Assembly: GCF_902833905.1 (NCBI RefSeq)
Contig: NZ_CADFGP010000009.1
Location: 161,730-225,729 of the forward strand
DNA: 64,000 nucleotides
Direction: 5' to 3'
Source: Paraburkholderia tuberum STM678
GTDB taxonomy: Bacteria; Pseudomonadota; Gammaproteobacteria; Burkholderiales; Burkholderiaceae
The notes under the pieces are model-generated. The model was not told where the DNA came from. It saw nothing but the letters and a program-made list of their open reading frames with translations, and made no database searches. This document shows positions 36,351 to 44,521 of the stretch, piece by piece (the first letter of the stretch is position 1; every line of letters begins with the position of its first letter). A program made the translations under genes and the position numbers.

Positions 36351-37202
36351 TCAACCGGGCGCGGCCCCCGTCAACTGCGCATAGACATCATGCGCTAGCT
36401 GCAGCAGCTCCTTGCGATCGATCCCACCCGACACCGCATAGCCAAAATCGCCGTCGACCCAATAGAACACGTTGACGGGCCCCGCCTGATACAGCTTGAA
36501 CGCGGTCGTATTCGCGTTCTCGCGACGATGCGAGATGCACAGCGTGACGCGCTCGCCGTTCGGTCCGCGATACATGAACTGCGCGGTCGGACCGTCGTCG
36601 CCGGGCAGCAGGCGGCCGCCCGACAGCATGAATCCGCTCTTCGACAGCATCGGCGGATGGACCTCGGTGCCGAGCCGGTTCGCGAGCCATTGCACGAAGT
36701 CCTGCTCGCGATCGGCGCTCATGTCGCCCGGCCGGTCGATCGCCGGCATGTAGACGACGTGCGCGAGCGCCGCCTGGCGCGCGAAGCCCTCGGCGCTGTC
36801 CGCGCTGACCGGACGATTTCCGGCTTGCGTTTCGGCCCCAGGGTCGGTTCGATCGATCGCAACCGGTGGAATCAGATCGTTCCTGTGCATGCCGATGCCC
36901 ACGCCGAGCACGAGCGCCGCGGCCATGCCCGCGAACTGCGCGGCAAAACGCGGCCAGTTCGCGGCCGCTCGCGCGCGGCGCGGCACACCGGTCTGCAGAC
37001 GCTTCGGCACGGGCTCGCTGAGCACGCGGTCGTAGCGCTCGTGAAGCAGACCATTGAGCGAAAAGTAATCGCTGACGCGCGCGGCCAGCTCCGGATTCTG
37101 TTCGAGCGCGCGCTCCACCTCGTCGCGCCGCTCGCCGGACAGCGTGCCGTCCACGTACGCGTGCAAGTCTTCTTCGCCGATCGGCATTTGCGGCTCGCTC
37201 AT
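36351..37202 (-). CDS. Anti-sigma factor (ChrR/RsgI-unlike, zinc-finger-less type)
   Basis: A 283-residue membrane anti-sigma factor. The N-terminal cytoplasmic sigma-binding region reads 'IGEEDLHAYVDGTLSGERRDEVERALEQNPELAARVSDY' without the HxxxCxxC zinc motif. One transmembrane helix (about 90-108, 'FAAQFAGMAAALVLGVGIGM') is followed by a periplasmic domain of about 170 residues ending 'FYWVDGDFGYAVSGGIDRKELLQLAHDVYAQL'. Its ATG overlaps the sigma-factor stop (ATGA), so the two are translationally coupled. Confidence 0.85.
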   Translation of the reverse strand: MSEPQMPIGEEDLHAYVDGTLSGERRDEVERALEQNPELAARVSDYFSLNGLLHERYDRVLSEPVPKRLQTGVPRRARAAANWPRFAAQFAGMAAALVLGVGIGMHRNDLIPPVAIDRTDPGAETQAGNRPVSADSAEGFARQAALAHVVYMPAIDRPGDMSADREQDFVQWLANRLGTEVHPPMLSKSGFMLSGGRLLPGDDGPTAQFMYRGPNGERVTLCISHRRENANTTAFKLYQAGPVNVFYWVDGDFGYAVSGGIDRKELLQLAHDVYAQLTGAAPG

Positions 37203-37717
37203 CGCACCACCTGTAATTTCGCACCGGGCTGGGCGCCCGCCATCAAAGCCCGCAGCCGTTCGCGTCCGCGCGAGAGCCGCGACATCACCGTGCCGATCGG
37301 AACGTTCAGCGCGAGCGCGACATCGGCATAGCTCATCTCCTCGAGACCGACCAGCAGCACCACCTCGCGCTGTTCGACCGGCAGCCGCTGCAACGCGTAG
37401 TCGAGGTCGCGCATTTCGAGCGAACGCGTCTGGCCCGACGGCACCGCGAGCTCGCTTTCGGCGATGCTGTCGTCGTCGACCGCGACGTGGACCGCGCGCG
37501 CCGACGCCTTGCGCGCCTGATTCGCGAAGACGTTGTGCATGATCGTGAACAGCCACGCGCGCAGATCGGTGCCCGGCTGGAACAGACGGGTGCGGCCGAG
37601 CGCGCGCTCGAGCGTGTCCTGCACGAGGTCGTCGGCGAGCTCCCGATTGTTGATCAGCGCCCGCGCATAGCGCCGCAGACGCGGCACGTGCTCGATCAAC
37701 TCGTCACGGACATCCAT
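37199..37717 (-). CDS. ECF RNA polymerase sigma factor
   Basis: A 172-residue sigma-70 family factor with only regions 2 and 4. Region 2 is about 8-75 ('RRYARALINNRELADDLVQDTLERALGRTRLFQPGTDLRAWLFTIMHNVFANQARK'). Region 4 is about 105-165 ('LDYALQRLPVEQREVVLLVGLEEMSYADVALALNVPIGTVMSRLSRGRERLRALM'). The context of anti-sigma, catalase-like peroxidase and cytochrome b561 recalls the ECF26 group. It probably activates the GGAATA/CGTGTT promoters found around 38640-39103. It is flanked by an anti-sigma gene on each side. Confidence 0.92.
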   Translation of the reverse strand: MDVRDELIEHVPRLRRYARALINNRELADDLVQDTLERALGRTRLFQPGTDLRAWLFTIMHNVFANQARKASARAVHVAVDDDSIAESELAVPSGQTRSLEMRDLDYALQRLPVEQREVVLLVGLEEMSYADVALALNVPIGTVMSRLSRGRERLRALMAGAQPGAKLQVVR

Positions 37718-37875
37718 GGTTGATCCCGGTCAAGGGGCGTGGGGGTGGCATCGGCTTCACTCGCGTCGGTATCGATACGCGCCGGGCCGGTCGCGGAGGC
37801 TTCCGTCGCACGATGCGTTCGAACTGCAAACACCTGTCAGCGCATTTTATTCCGCGAGGGCCGCACGCACCGGCG

Positions 37876-38601
37876 TCAGCGCGCGCTCATCACGTCGGCG
37901 GCGCGCATCAGGCCGTGGGTGCGCGCATTGCCCGCGACGACGAAACGCTGCCGCTGCGCGGTCCACGTCAACAGCCGCAGCTCGCCGATGCGGCGCGCGG
38001 CCCACTGCGGCTCTTCCCGCGCAAACGGCGCCGCGGCCGACAGCACGACCACCGGTTGCTGATCGCCGTTCAGATAGACGAGTTCGTCCGCGCGCTGCAA
38101 TGGCCCGAGCCGCAGCACGCGTTGCTCGACGAGGCGCAGGCCGATCGCGCCGAGATCCGGCGCGGCTGGATCGACGCGCGTCGGCGATGCCGAGGAAAAG
38201 GGCCGTGCGGTGGCTTCGGCGAGCGCCATCACGGCGGCATTATCGAGCGCTCGTGCCGACACCTGAGTCGCCAGGAGCCAACCGCTGATGGCGCTCAGCA
38301 TCAGCGCGAGCGCGACGAGCGCGACAAGCGTTCGGCGTGCGCGACCACCCGGTTGCGGGCGCATGCGCAGCGGGCGCGATCCGCCGAGGCGCCCAGGCGC
38401 GGGCTCCTCGGCGGTCTGAAAGGTGGCCTGGATCTGTGCGTTCAAGCGGTCGTAAAAGGCGACACGCCGTGCTTCCGCCGGATGCTTGCCGAGATAGTCG
38501 CGCAGCGACGCGGCGCGCTCGGGCGTCAGCGTGCCGTCCGCATAGGCCTGGATGTCGTCTTCGGAGGGCGGAGCGCCGGAGGGGCGGTGAGTCGAGGTCA
38601 T
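37876..38601 (-). CDS. Second anti-sigma factor-like membrane protein
   Basis: A 241-residue protein with the same layout as the neighbour at 36351: sigma-binding-like N-terminus 'SEDDIQAYADGTLTPERAASLRDYLGKHPAEARRVAFYDRLNAQIQATF', a transmembrane helix at about 92-112 ('LVALVALALMLSAISGWLLAT') and a periplasmic C-terminus ('LGAIGLRLVEQRVLRLGP...LTWTAQRQRFVVAGNA'). It precedes the sigma gene by 158 bp on the same strand. It has its own ECF-like promoter at 38639-38664. Confidence 0.82.
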   Translation of the reverse strand: MTSTHRPSGAPPSEDDIQAYADGTLTPERAASLRDYLGKHPAEARRVAFYDRLNAQIQATFQTAEEPAPGRLGGSRPLRMRPQPGGRARRTLVALVALALMLSAISGWLLATQVSARALDNAAVMALAEATARPFSSASPTRVDPAAPDLGAIGLRLVEQRVLRLGPLQRADELVYLNGDQQPVVVLSAAAPFAREEPQWAARRIGELRLLTWTAQRQRFVVAGNARTHGLMRAADVMSAR

Positions 38602-38638
38602 GATGATGCGCGGTCTTGATTGCTGCTATCGGACGGCT

Positions 38639-38664
38639 AACACGGCGGCGGAGACATTTATTCC
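38639..38664 (-). promoter_or_regulatory. ECF-type promoter of the anti-sigma/sigma operon
   Basis: Read leftward, GGAATA (38664-38659) is followed after 14 nt by CGTGTT (38644-38639), about 40 bp before the anti-sigma start at 38601. It shares both boxes with the two rightward promoters nearby, which suggests autoregulation by the sigma factor. Confidence 0.6.
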
Positions 38665-38700
38665 CCGCGCCGGCGATGTTTTTTTCACGCCACGAATACA

Positions 38701-38726
38701 GGAATAAACGCTGCCCACCCGTGGTT
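38701..38726 (+). promoter_or_regulatory. ECF-type promoter of the DUF4148 gene
   Basis: GGAATA (38701-38706), 13 nt, CGTGGTT (38720-38726), about 42 bp before the start codon at 38768. It is divergent from the promoter at 38639-38664. Confidence 0.55.
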
Positions 38727-38767
38727 CTCCCTGGTGCGAACCCGCACAACTCTCCAAGGAGTCGATC

Positions 38768-39022
38768 ATGAAAAAACTTTCGTTCGTTGCTTTGTCGTTC
38801 GTCGTTCTCGCCGCTTCGTCGAGCGCATTTGCGCAGGGCAAGACACGCGCTCAGGTGTACCAGGAACTGATCGAGGCGCAGCAGAACGGTCTCGACTACA
38901 TCACCGACGCGTCGTATCCCGATGTCAGTCCCGTGTTCGCACGTCAGGTCGAGCAGCGCAAGCAGGCGCTCGCCGCGAGCCACGTCGCGAACTCGGGAGC
39001 GCCGGCTGTTGGCACCCATTGA
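38768..39022 (+). CDS. Short DUF4148 exported protein
   Basis: An 84-residue secreted protein: signal peptide 1-22 (MKKLSFVALSFVVLAASSSAFA), then the DUF4148 core 'GKTRAQVYQELIEAQQNGLDYITDASYPDVSPVFARQVEQRKQ'. The ATG at 38768 follows AAGGAGTCGATC. It lies between the sigma operon and the peroxidase operon and has an ECF-like promoter, so it is probably a member of the stress regulon. Molecular function unknown. Confidence 0.85.
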   Translation: MKKLSFVALSFVVLAASSSAFAQGKTRAQVYQELIEAQQNGLDYITDASYPDVSPVFARQVEQRKQALAASHVANSGAPAVGTH

Positions 39023-39078
39023 AGCAGCATCGGCCACTGGCGCGCGAATGGGTTTGAATGTGCGCGCCAGGGCCGGAT

Positions 39079-39103
39079 GGAATAGACCGTAGCGAGGCGT
39101 GTT
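39079..39103 (+). promoter_or_regulatory. ECF-type promoter of the peroxidase/cytochrome b561 operon
   Basis: GGAATA (39079-39084), 13 nt, CGTGTT (39098-39103). The transcript would start near 39111, giving a 5' leader of about 64 nt that contains the inverted repeat at 39121. Confidence 0.55.
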
Positions 39104-39120
39104 CGCCCGTACGTTGGTCG

Positions 39121-39150
39121 ATGATTCGATCGACCCATCGATCGAATCAT
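39121..39150 (+). repeat. Perfect 13-bp inverted repeat in the peroxidase leader
   Basis: ATGATTCGATCGA (39121-39133) and TCGATCGAATCAT (39138-39150) pair perfectly around CCCA. The repeat ends 24 nt before the GTG start and about 15 nt before the ribosome site. It could be an RNA hairpin in the leader or a DNA operator just after the promoter. Confidence 0.7.
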
Positions 39151-39174
39151 CGATCCATCCGGCAAGGAGTTTCC

Positions 39175-40284
39175 GTGACACCACCCTTCGCACCCAAACC
39201 CAACCCCTCCGGCTCCGACCCGCGGCCGATCTGCGTGCCATGCCGGCTCGCCGCGATCGGCGCGGTCGCGCTCGCGCTTGCGGGCGGCTTCGCCTACGCC
39301 GCGGGGTGGCTGACGCCCGCGCGTCTGACCGCCCCGCGCATCATCGATACGTTCGAGGCGGTCGCGGGCCCGCATCCCGGCTATCGACGCAATCACGCCA
39401 AGGGCCTGTGCGTCGACGGCTATTTCGACAGCAACGGCAATGGCGCGGCGCTGTCGCACGCGGCAGTGTTCGCGCCGGGCCGCACGCCGGTGTCGGGTCG
39501 CTTCGCGGTGCCCGGCGGCAATCCGTCCGCGCCCGATACGAGCTCGCCGGTGCGCAGTCTCGCGCTGCAGTTCCGGCTTCGCGATGGCGAACAGTGGCGT
39601 ACCGGCATGAACTCGACGCCGGTGTTCGCGGTGCATACGCCAGCGCAGTTCTATCAGCAATTGCTGGCCGCGAAGCCCGACCCTGCGACCGGCAAACCGG
39701 ACCCCGCGAAGCTGAAGGCGTTCTACGCGGCCAATCCCGAGACGCAGCCGTTCCAGCGCTGGGTCAAGTCGCACGCGCCGTCGTCGAGCCTCGCGAACGC
39801 CGCATACTACGGCATCGACGCGTTTCTGTTTACCGATGCCCACGGCACGACGCGCGCCGTGCGCTGGGCCGTCGTGCCCGACACGCCTTACGCGCCGATC
39901 ACCGCGGCGCAGCAGGCCGAAAAGAACTTCCTCGCCGCCGATCTCGACGAGCGTCTGCAACACGGACCGTTGCGCTGGCATCTGCTGTTGACCGTCGCGC
40001 AACCGGGCGACCCGACCAGCGACGCGACGCTGCAGTGGCCCGACGACCGCCAGCGCGTCGACGCGGGGACGCTCGTGATCGAACGCACGACGTCGCAGGA
40101 GGACGGCGCCTGCCGCGACATCAACTTCGATCCGACGATCGTGCCCGCCGGCATCGCGCCATCGGACGATCCGCTGCTCGCCGCGCGCTCTGCGGCTTAC
40201 GCACAGTCGTTCCAACGCCGCACGCGCGAGGAGGCGCTGCATCCCGAGATCCATCGAACCCGGCCAAACGGAGAGCCTTCATGA
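39175..40284 (+). CDS. Catalase-family peroxidase, SrpA-like
   Basis: A 369-residue heme peroxidase of the small catalase-related group, with a membrane anchor or signal at about 24-45 ('AAIGAVALALAGGFAYAAGWL'). Conserved parts are 'FEAVAGPHPGYRRNHAKGLCVDGYFDSNG' (distal His region), 'GRFAVPGGNP', 'SLALQFRLRDGEQWRTGMNSTPVF' and 'RAVRWAVVPD'. The GTG at 39175 follows AAGGAG, which decides the start. It overlaps the cytochrome gene by 4 nt. It likely removes peroxide or organic peroxide in the periplasm with electrons from the b561 partner (inference). Confidence 0.88.
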   Translation: MTPPFAPKPNPSGSDPRPICVPCRLAAIGAVALALAGGFAYAAGWLTPARLTAPRIIDTFEAVAGPHPGYRRNHAKGLCVDGYFDSNGNGAALSHAAVFAPGRTPVSGRFAVPGGNPSAPDTSSPVRSLALQFRLRDGEQWRTGMNSTPVFAVHTPAQFYQQLLAAKPDPATGKPDPAKLKAFYAANPETQPFQRWVKSHAPSSSLANAAYYGIDAFLFTDAHGTTRAVRWAVVPDTPYAPITAAQQAEKNFLAADLDERLQHGPLRWHLLLTVAQPGDPTSDATLQWPDDRQRVDAGTLVIERTTSQEDGACRDINFDPTIVPAGIAPSDDPLLAARSAAYAQSFQRRTREEALHPEIHRTRPNGEPS

Positions 40285-40820
40285 CGCGCACCCGCACTCA
40301 CTTCAGTCCGCTCGCGCGGCTGCTGCACTGGACGATGGCGCCGCTGATCGTCGCGATGCTGTTTATCGGCGTGGGCATGGTGGCGACGGTATCGCGTGCC
40401 CATGATGCGTTGGTCGCGCTGCATCGGCCGCTCGGCATCGCGTTGCTGCTGCTCGTGCTGGTGCGGCTCGCGGTGCGCGTGATGCGCGGCAGTCCGCCAT
40501 TGCCCGCGCGCATGTCGAAGCCGCAACGAATCGCGGCGCATGCGTCGCACCTCGTGCTGTACGGGCTGATGCTCGCGATGCCGCTGATCGGCTGGGCGAT
40601 GCTATCGGCGGCCGGCTATCCGGTCACGCTGTTCGGTCCGCTGCATCTGCCGCCGATCGCACCGCACGACGTCGCGCTGTTCGCGCTGCTGCGCGCGCTG
40701 CATACGTGGCTCGCGTTCGCGTTGTTCGCGACGGTGCTGCTGCATCTGGCGGCGGCGTTGTTGCATGGGCTGATCCTGCGCGACGGGGTGTGGGGCAGCA
40801 TGGCCCGCGGCGAACGCTAA
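40281..40820 (+). CDS. Cytochrome b561
   Basis: A 179-residue inner-membrane diheme cytochrome with four helices. Candidate axial histidines are in 'LARLLHWTMAPL' (H16), 'VALHRPLGIALLLLVLVRLAVRVMRG', 'AHASHLVLYGLMLAMPLIGW' and 'RALHTWLAFALFATVLLHLAAALLHG'. Its ATG overlaps the peroxidase stop (ATGA). It should pass quinol electrons to the periplasmic peroxidase partner. Confidence 0.9.
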   Translation: MTRTRTHFSPLARLLHWTMAPLIVAMLFIGVGMVATVSRAHDALVALHRPLGIALLLLVLVRLAVRVMRGSPPLPARMSKPQRIAAHASHLVLYGLMLAMPLIGWAMLSAAGYPVTLFGPLHLPPIAPHDVALFALLRALHTWLAFALFATVLLHLAAALLHGLILRDGVWGSMARGER

Positions 40821-41014
40821 TATGGGTCGAACCGCGGCTTGACCGGGTTGCTCCCGAACTGTCCAGATCGGCCGCCCTGGCGATTTTCGTCCAACGCGTA
40901 AAATGGCCGGTTATCACTGGCAAATCGCAACTGGACAGAATCGGCCGGGCGTCGCGCGGCGCCCAGTCATCCACGCGCGCTTGCCTTCGCCGGTTTGAAC
41001 AGGAATGCACGCGG

Positions 41015-44000
41015 ATGTCGTCAGTTTTCTTCGATCGGGAAAGGATTGCGGAATGGCTCGGTGAGCACACCGTCGCCAAGGCGCGCTCGGTAGGCGCGGT
41101 CAGCAACGTCAAATGGCAGGGAGACACGCTGTCGGGCGACGTGCAGGGCTCGCAGCCGCGGCCGTACCTGACGCGGGTTCGCTTTCGCACCGATGGCGGG
41201 TCGCCGTCGGCCGAAGGCAAATGCACGTGCCCGGTCGGCCGCAATTGCAAGCACGTCGCGGCGCTGCTGCTCGCGGAACTCGACTACCACGACGAGATGG
41301 ATCACATCACGCAGGTCGAGGACGGCAGTGACCCGGCGACGTCGGAGGTGTTCATTGCGCGACGGATTACGGTGCCGGGCGCGCCGCCGGCGCCATCACC
41401 GTCTCCATCTTCATCTCAAGGTGTGCGACCCGAACTGGTCAGCTGGCTCGAGCGTTTTCGCGCGCGCGCCCGCGCGGCCGACGCCGCCGAAAAAGACGCC
41501 GCCCGGAAGCTCGACGCCACGCGCAAGGAAACGCTCGCCTATCGGCTCAACTGGTCGCGTTTTCATATGCGCCACGAAGTCGTGCTGCATCGCGCGCGTT
41601 GCGACGCGGACGGCGTGATCGTCGAAGTCGGCGACAGCTGGGGCGACGTCGAGGGCGCGCTGCTCAGGCAGCCGCGCTTCGTGTCCGACGAAGACCTGTC
41701 GATCCTCCGCGGCCTATGGCTCGGTCGCTCGCGCGAGGACCTGGGCCAGTTCGTGCTGCGAGGCACGAGTGGCGCGGAAACGCTGCAGAAGCTGATCGCG
41801 ACCGGGCGCCTGTTCTTCGACTTCGAGATCGCGCCGGGCCAGGCCGGACCCACGCCGCTCGCGCGCGCCGCCGACCGCCTCGGGCGCATCGAATGGGAGC
41901 CGCTCGCCGACGAGCGCCTGCGCCCGGTACTGCGCACCGAACCGCGCGCGAGCATGGTGCTGCCGACCGAGCCGGTCTGGTACGTGGACGGCGTCGCCAA
42001 CGAGGCGGGCGTCGTGCCACTGTCGCTGCCGTTCCAGCAACTGCCCGACTACCTCGCGATGCCGCCGATCTCGCTCGCCGAGGCGCCGCTCGTCGCGTCG
42101 GTGCTGCGCGAGATCGCGCCCGAGTTGCCGCTGCCGCCGACCCACGACGCGCCCGCGATTCGGGTGATCGACGTCGAACCGGTGCCGGTGCTGACGCTGA
42201 ACAGCCATGCGCTGCCCGGCGCGGGGAAGGGCATCAAAACGGCGAAAACCGCGAAAACCGCGAAGGCCGCGGAGCGCAAGTCCGCCGCGGTAGAACTGGC
42301 CGCCGCGAGCTTCGACTACGACGGTGTCAGCATCAACGCCGACAGCAGCGTGACGCTGGTGCCGTTGCCGGGCGGCGACGTGATTCACATCCGCCGGCGC
42401 TACGACGCCGAGAAAAAGCGTCTGCTGGAATTGCGCAAGACCGGTCTGCAAAAGGTGCCGACGCGCAACCTGCATGCGTCGCGTCTGTTGCCCGACACGA
42501 TGCTCGGACTGCCCGACACCGACGCGTGGTCCGAGTTCGTCAACGACGCGGTGCCGGATCTGGTCGCGAAGGGCTGGCGCGTGACGATGGCGCCCGAGTT
42601 CCGCTACAACGTGATCGAGATCGACGCGATCGACGGCACCGCGCAGCAGGCTGGCGATGGCTGGTTCGATCTGGAGATGGGCATCCGCGTCGGCGAGCGC
42701 AACGTGCGGCTCGAGCCGCTGCTGGCCGATCTGTTCCGGCGCGATCGGCGCTGGCTCTCTGGCGCGCTGGAGCGTATTCGAGACGACGAGCCGATCGAGC
42801 TGAAGACCGAGGAGAACAAGCGCCTGCGGTTGCGCGCCGATCGTCTGAAGCCGGTGGTGCGCGTGCTGGTCGATCTGTTCGATTCGCTCGGCGGCGCGCT
42901 TGCCGAAGGCGCGCCTCTGCGCGTGCCCGCGGTCGATGCGGGTCGCCTCGATGCGCTGCACGACACCGGCCGCTGGCAGTTCAGCGGCGACGATTCGATC
43001 CGCGAGCTCGCACGCCGTCTGCAAGCCGGTCCGGGCCCGCGCGAAGTGCCGGTGCCGCGCGGGCTGAAGGCCGAGCTGCGCGGGTACCAGCACCAGGGCC
43101 TGAACTGGATGCAGTTCCTGCGCGAACAGGATCTGGCCGGCGTGCTCGCCGACGACATGGGCCTCGGCAAAACCGTGCAGACGCTCGCGCACGTTCTCGC
43201 CGAGAAGGAAGCGGGGCGGCTCACGCATCCCGCGCTGATCGTCGTGCCGACCACGCTCGTGCACAACTGGCGCGAGGAAGCGCGCCGCTTTGCGCCGGAG
43301 CTGACAGTGCTGGTGCTGAACGGGCCGCAGAGAAAGGAGCGTTTCGAGCAGATCGGCGAAGCCGAGCTGATCCTGACCACTTATGCGCTGTTGTGGCGCG
43401 ATCAGAAGGTGCTCGCCGAGCACGACTATCATCTGCTGATTCTCGATGAGGCGCAGTACGTGAAGAACGCGACCACCAAAGCCGCCCAGGCGATTCGCGG
43501 CTTGCGGGCGCGGCATCGGCTGTGCCTGACGGGCACGCCGCTCGAGAATCATCTCGGCGAGCTGTGGTCGCAATTCGATTTTCTGCTGCCGGGCTTTCTC
43601 GGCAGCCAGAAGGACTTCACGCGACGCTGGCGCAATCCGATCGAAAAGAACGGCGACGACGTGCGCCGCGCGTTGCTCGCGCGCCGCATCCGGCCGTTCA
43701 TGCTGCGCCGTCGCAAGGACGAGGTCGCGAAGGAGCTGCCGCCGAAGACGACGATCGTGTGTCCGGTCGATCTCGAAGGCGCGCAGCGCGACCTGTACGA
43801 AACCGTGCGCACCGCGATGCAGCAGAAGGTGCGCGCGGCGGTCAGCGCGCAGGGGCTCGCGCGCAGCCACATCATCGTGCTCGATGCGTTGCTGAAGCTG
43901 CGCCAGGTGTGCTGCGATCCACGGCTCGTGCGCACCGCCAGCGGTATCGCGGACGGCGCTGCCACGGGCGGCGGCGAGCGCGCGATACGCTCGGCCAAGC

Positions 44001-44521
44001 TCGATCTGCTGCTGTCGATGCTGCCCGAGCTGATCGAGGAGGGACGCCGCGTGCTGCTGTTCTCGCAGTTCACCGGCATGCTCGCGTTGATCGCCGAGGC
44101 GCTCGACGAAGCCGCCATCCCGTACGTCATGCTGACGGGCGACACGGCCGATCGCGTGAGCCCGGTCGAGCGGTTCCAGCAGGGCGAGGTGCCGCTGTTC
44201 CTGATCAGCCTGAAGGCCGGCGGCGTGGGGCTGAACCTGACCGCCGCCGACACGGTGATCCACTACGACCCGTGGTGGAACCCGGCCGCCGAGAACCAGG
44301 CGACCGACCGCGCGCATCGGCTGGGACAGGACAAGCCGGTATTCGTGTACAAGTTGATCGCGGCCGGCAGCATCGAGGAAAAGATCGTCGCGTTGCAGGA
44401 GCACAAGGCCGGGCTCGCCGACAGCATTCTCGCGGAAGATGCGGCCGGCGCCGCAAAGTTCTCGGACGACGATCTCGACGCGCTGTTCGCGCCTATGCCG
44501 GACATCGAAGGCGCGCGTTGA
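41015..44521 (+). CDS. SWIM zinc-finger SNF2-family helicase
   Basis: An 1168-residue protein. The SWIM finger CxCx(n)CxH is at residues 70-80 ('CTCPVGRNCKH'). A variable middle region follows, with a Lys/Ala-rich linker near 410-425, then the SNF2 motor (about 695-1150). The motor has motif I 'DDMGLGKT' (Lys719), motif II 'LILDEAQ', motif III 'LTGTPLENHLGELWSQFDFL', and the C-terminal lobe 'LLFSQFTGML', 'LISLKAGGVGLNLTAADTVIHYDPWWNPAAENQATDRAHRLGQ'. This is the bacterial HepA-like ATPase type; the role in DNA or RNA-polymerase remodelling is not known. It stands alone. Confidence 0.92.
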   Translation: MSSVFFDRERIAEWLGEHTVAKARSVGAVSNVKWQGDTLSGDVQGSQPRPYLTRVRFRTDGGSPSAEGKCTCPVGRNCKHVAALLLAELDYHDEMDHITQVEDGSDPATSEVFIARRITVPGAPPAPSPSPSSSQGVRPELVSWLERFRARARAADAAEKDAARKLDATRKETLAYRLNWSRFHMRHEVVLHRARCDADGVIVEVGDSWGDVEGALLRQPRFVSDEDLSILRGLWLGRSREDLGQFVLRGTSGAETLQKLIATGRLFFDFEIAPGQAGPTPLARAADRLGRIEWEPLADERLRPVLRTEPRASMVLPTEPVWYVDGVANEAGVVPLSLPFQQLPDYLAMPPISLAEAPLVASVLREIAPELPLPPTHDAPAIRVIDVEPVPVLTLNSHALPGAGKGIKTAKTAKTAKAAERKSAAVELAAASFDYDGVSINADSSVTLVPLPGGDVIHIRRRYDAEKKRLLELRKTGLQKVPTRNLHASRLLPDTMLGLPDTDAWSEFVNDAVPDLVAKGWRVTMAPEFRYNVIEIDAIDGTAQQAGDGWFDLEMGIRVGERNVRLEPLLADLFRRDRRWLSGALERIRDDEPIELKTEENKRLRLRADRLKPVVRVLVDLFDSLGGALAEGAPLRVPAVDAGRLDALHDTGRWQFSGDDSIRELARRLQAGPGPREVPVPRGLKAELRGYQHQGLNWMQFLREQDLAGVLADDMGLGKTVQTLAHVLAEKEAGRLTHPALIVVPTTLVHNWREEARRFAPELTVLVLNGPQRKERFEQIGEAELILTTYALLWRDQKVLAEHDYHLLILDEAQYVKNATTKAAQAIRGLRARHRLCLTGTPLENHLGELWSQFDFLLPGFLGSQKDFTRRWRNPIEKNGDDVRRALLARRIRPFMLRRRKDEVAKELPPKTTIVCPVDLEGAQRDLYETVRTAMQQKVRAAVSAQGLARSHIIVLDALLKLRQVCCDPRLVRTASGIADGAATGGGERAIRSAKLDLLLSMLPELIEEGRRVLLFSQFTGMLALIAEALDEAAIPYVMLTGDTADRVSPVERFQQGEVPLFLISLKAGGVGLNLTAADTVIHYDPWWNPAAENQATDRAHRLGQDKPVFVYKLIAAGSIEEKIVALQEHKAGLADSILAEDAAGAAKFSDDDLDALFAPMPDIEGAR

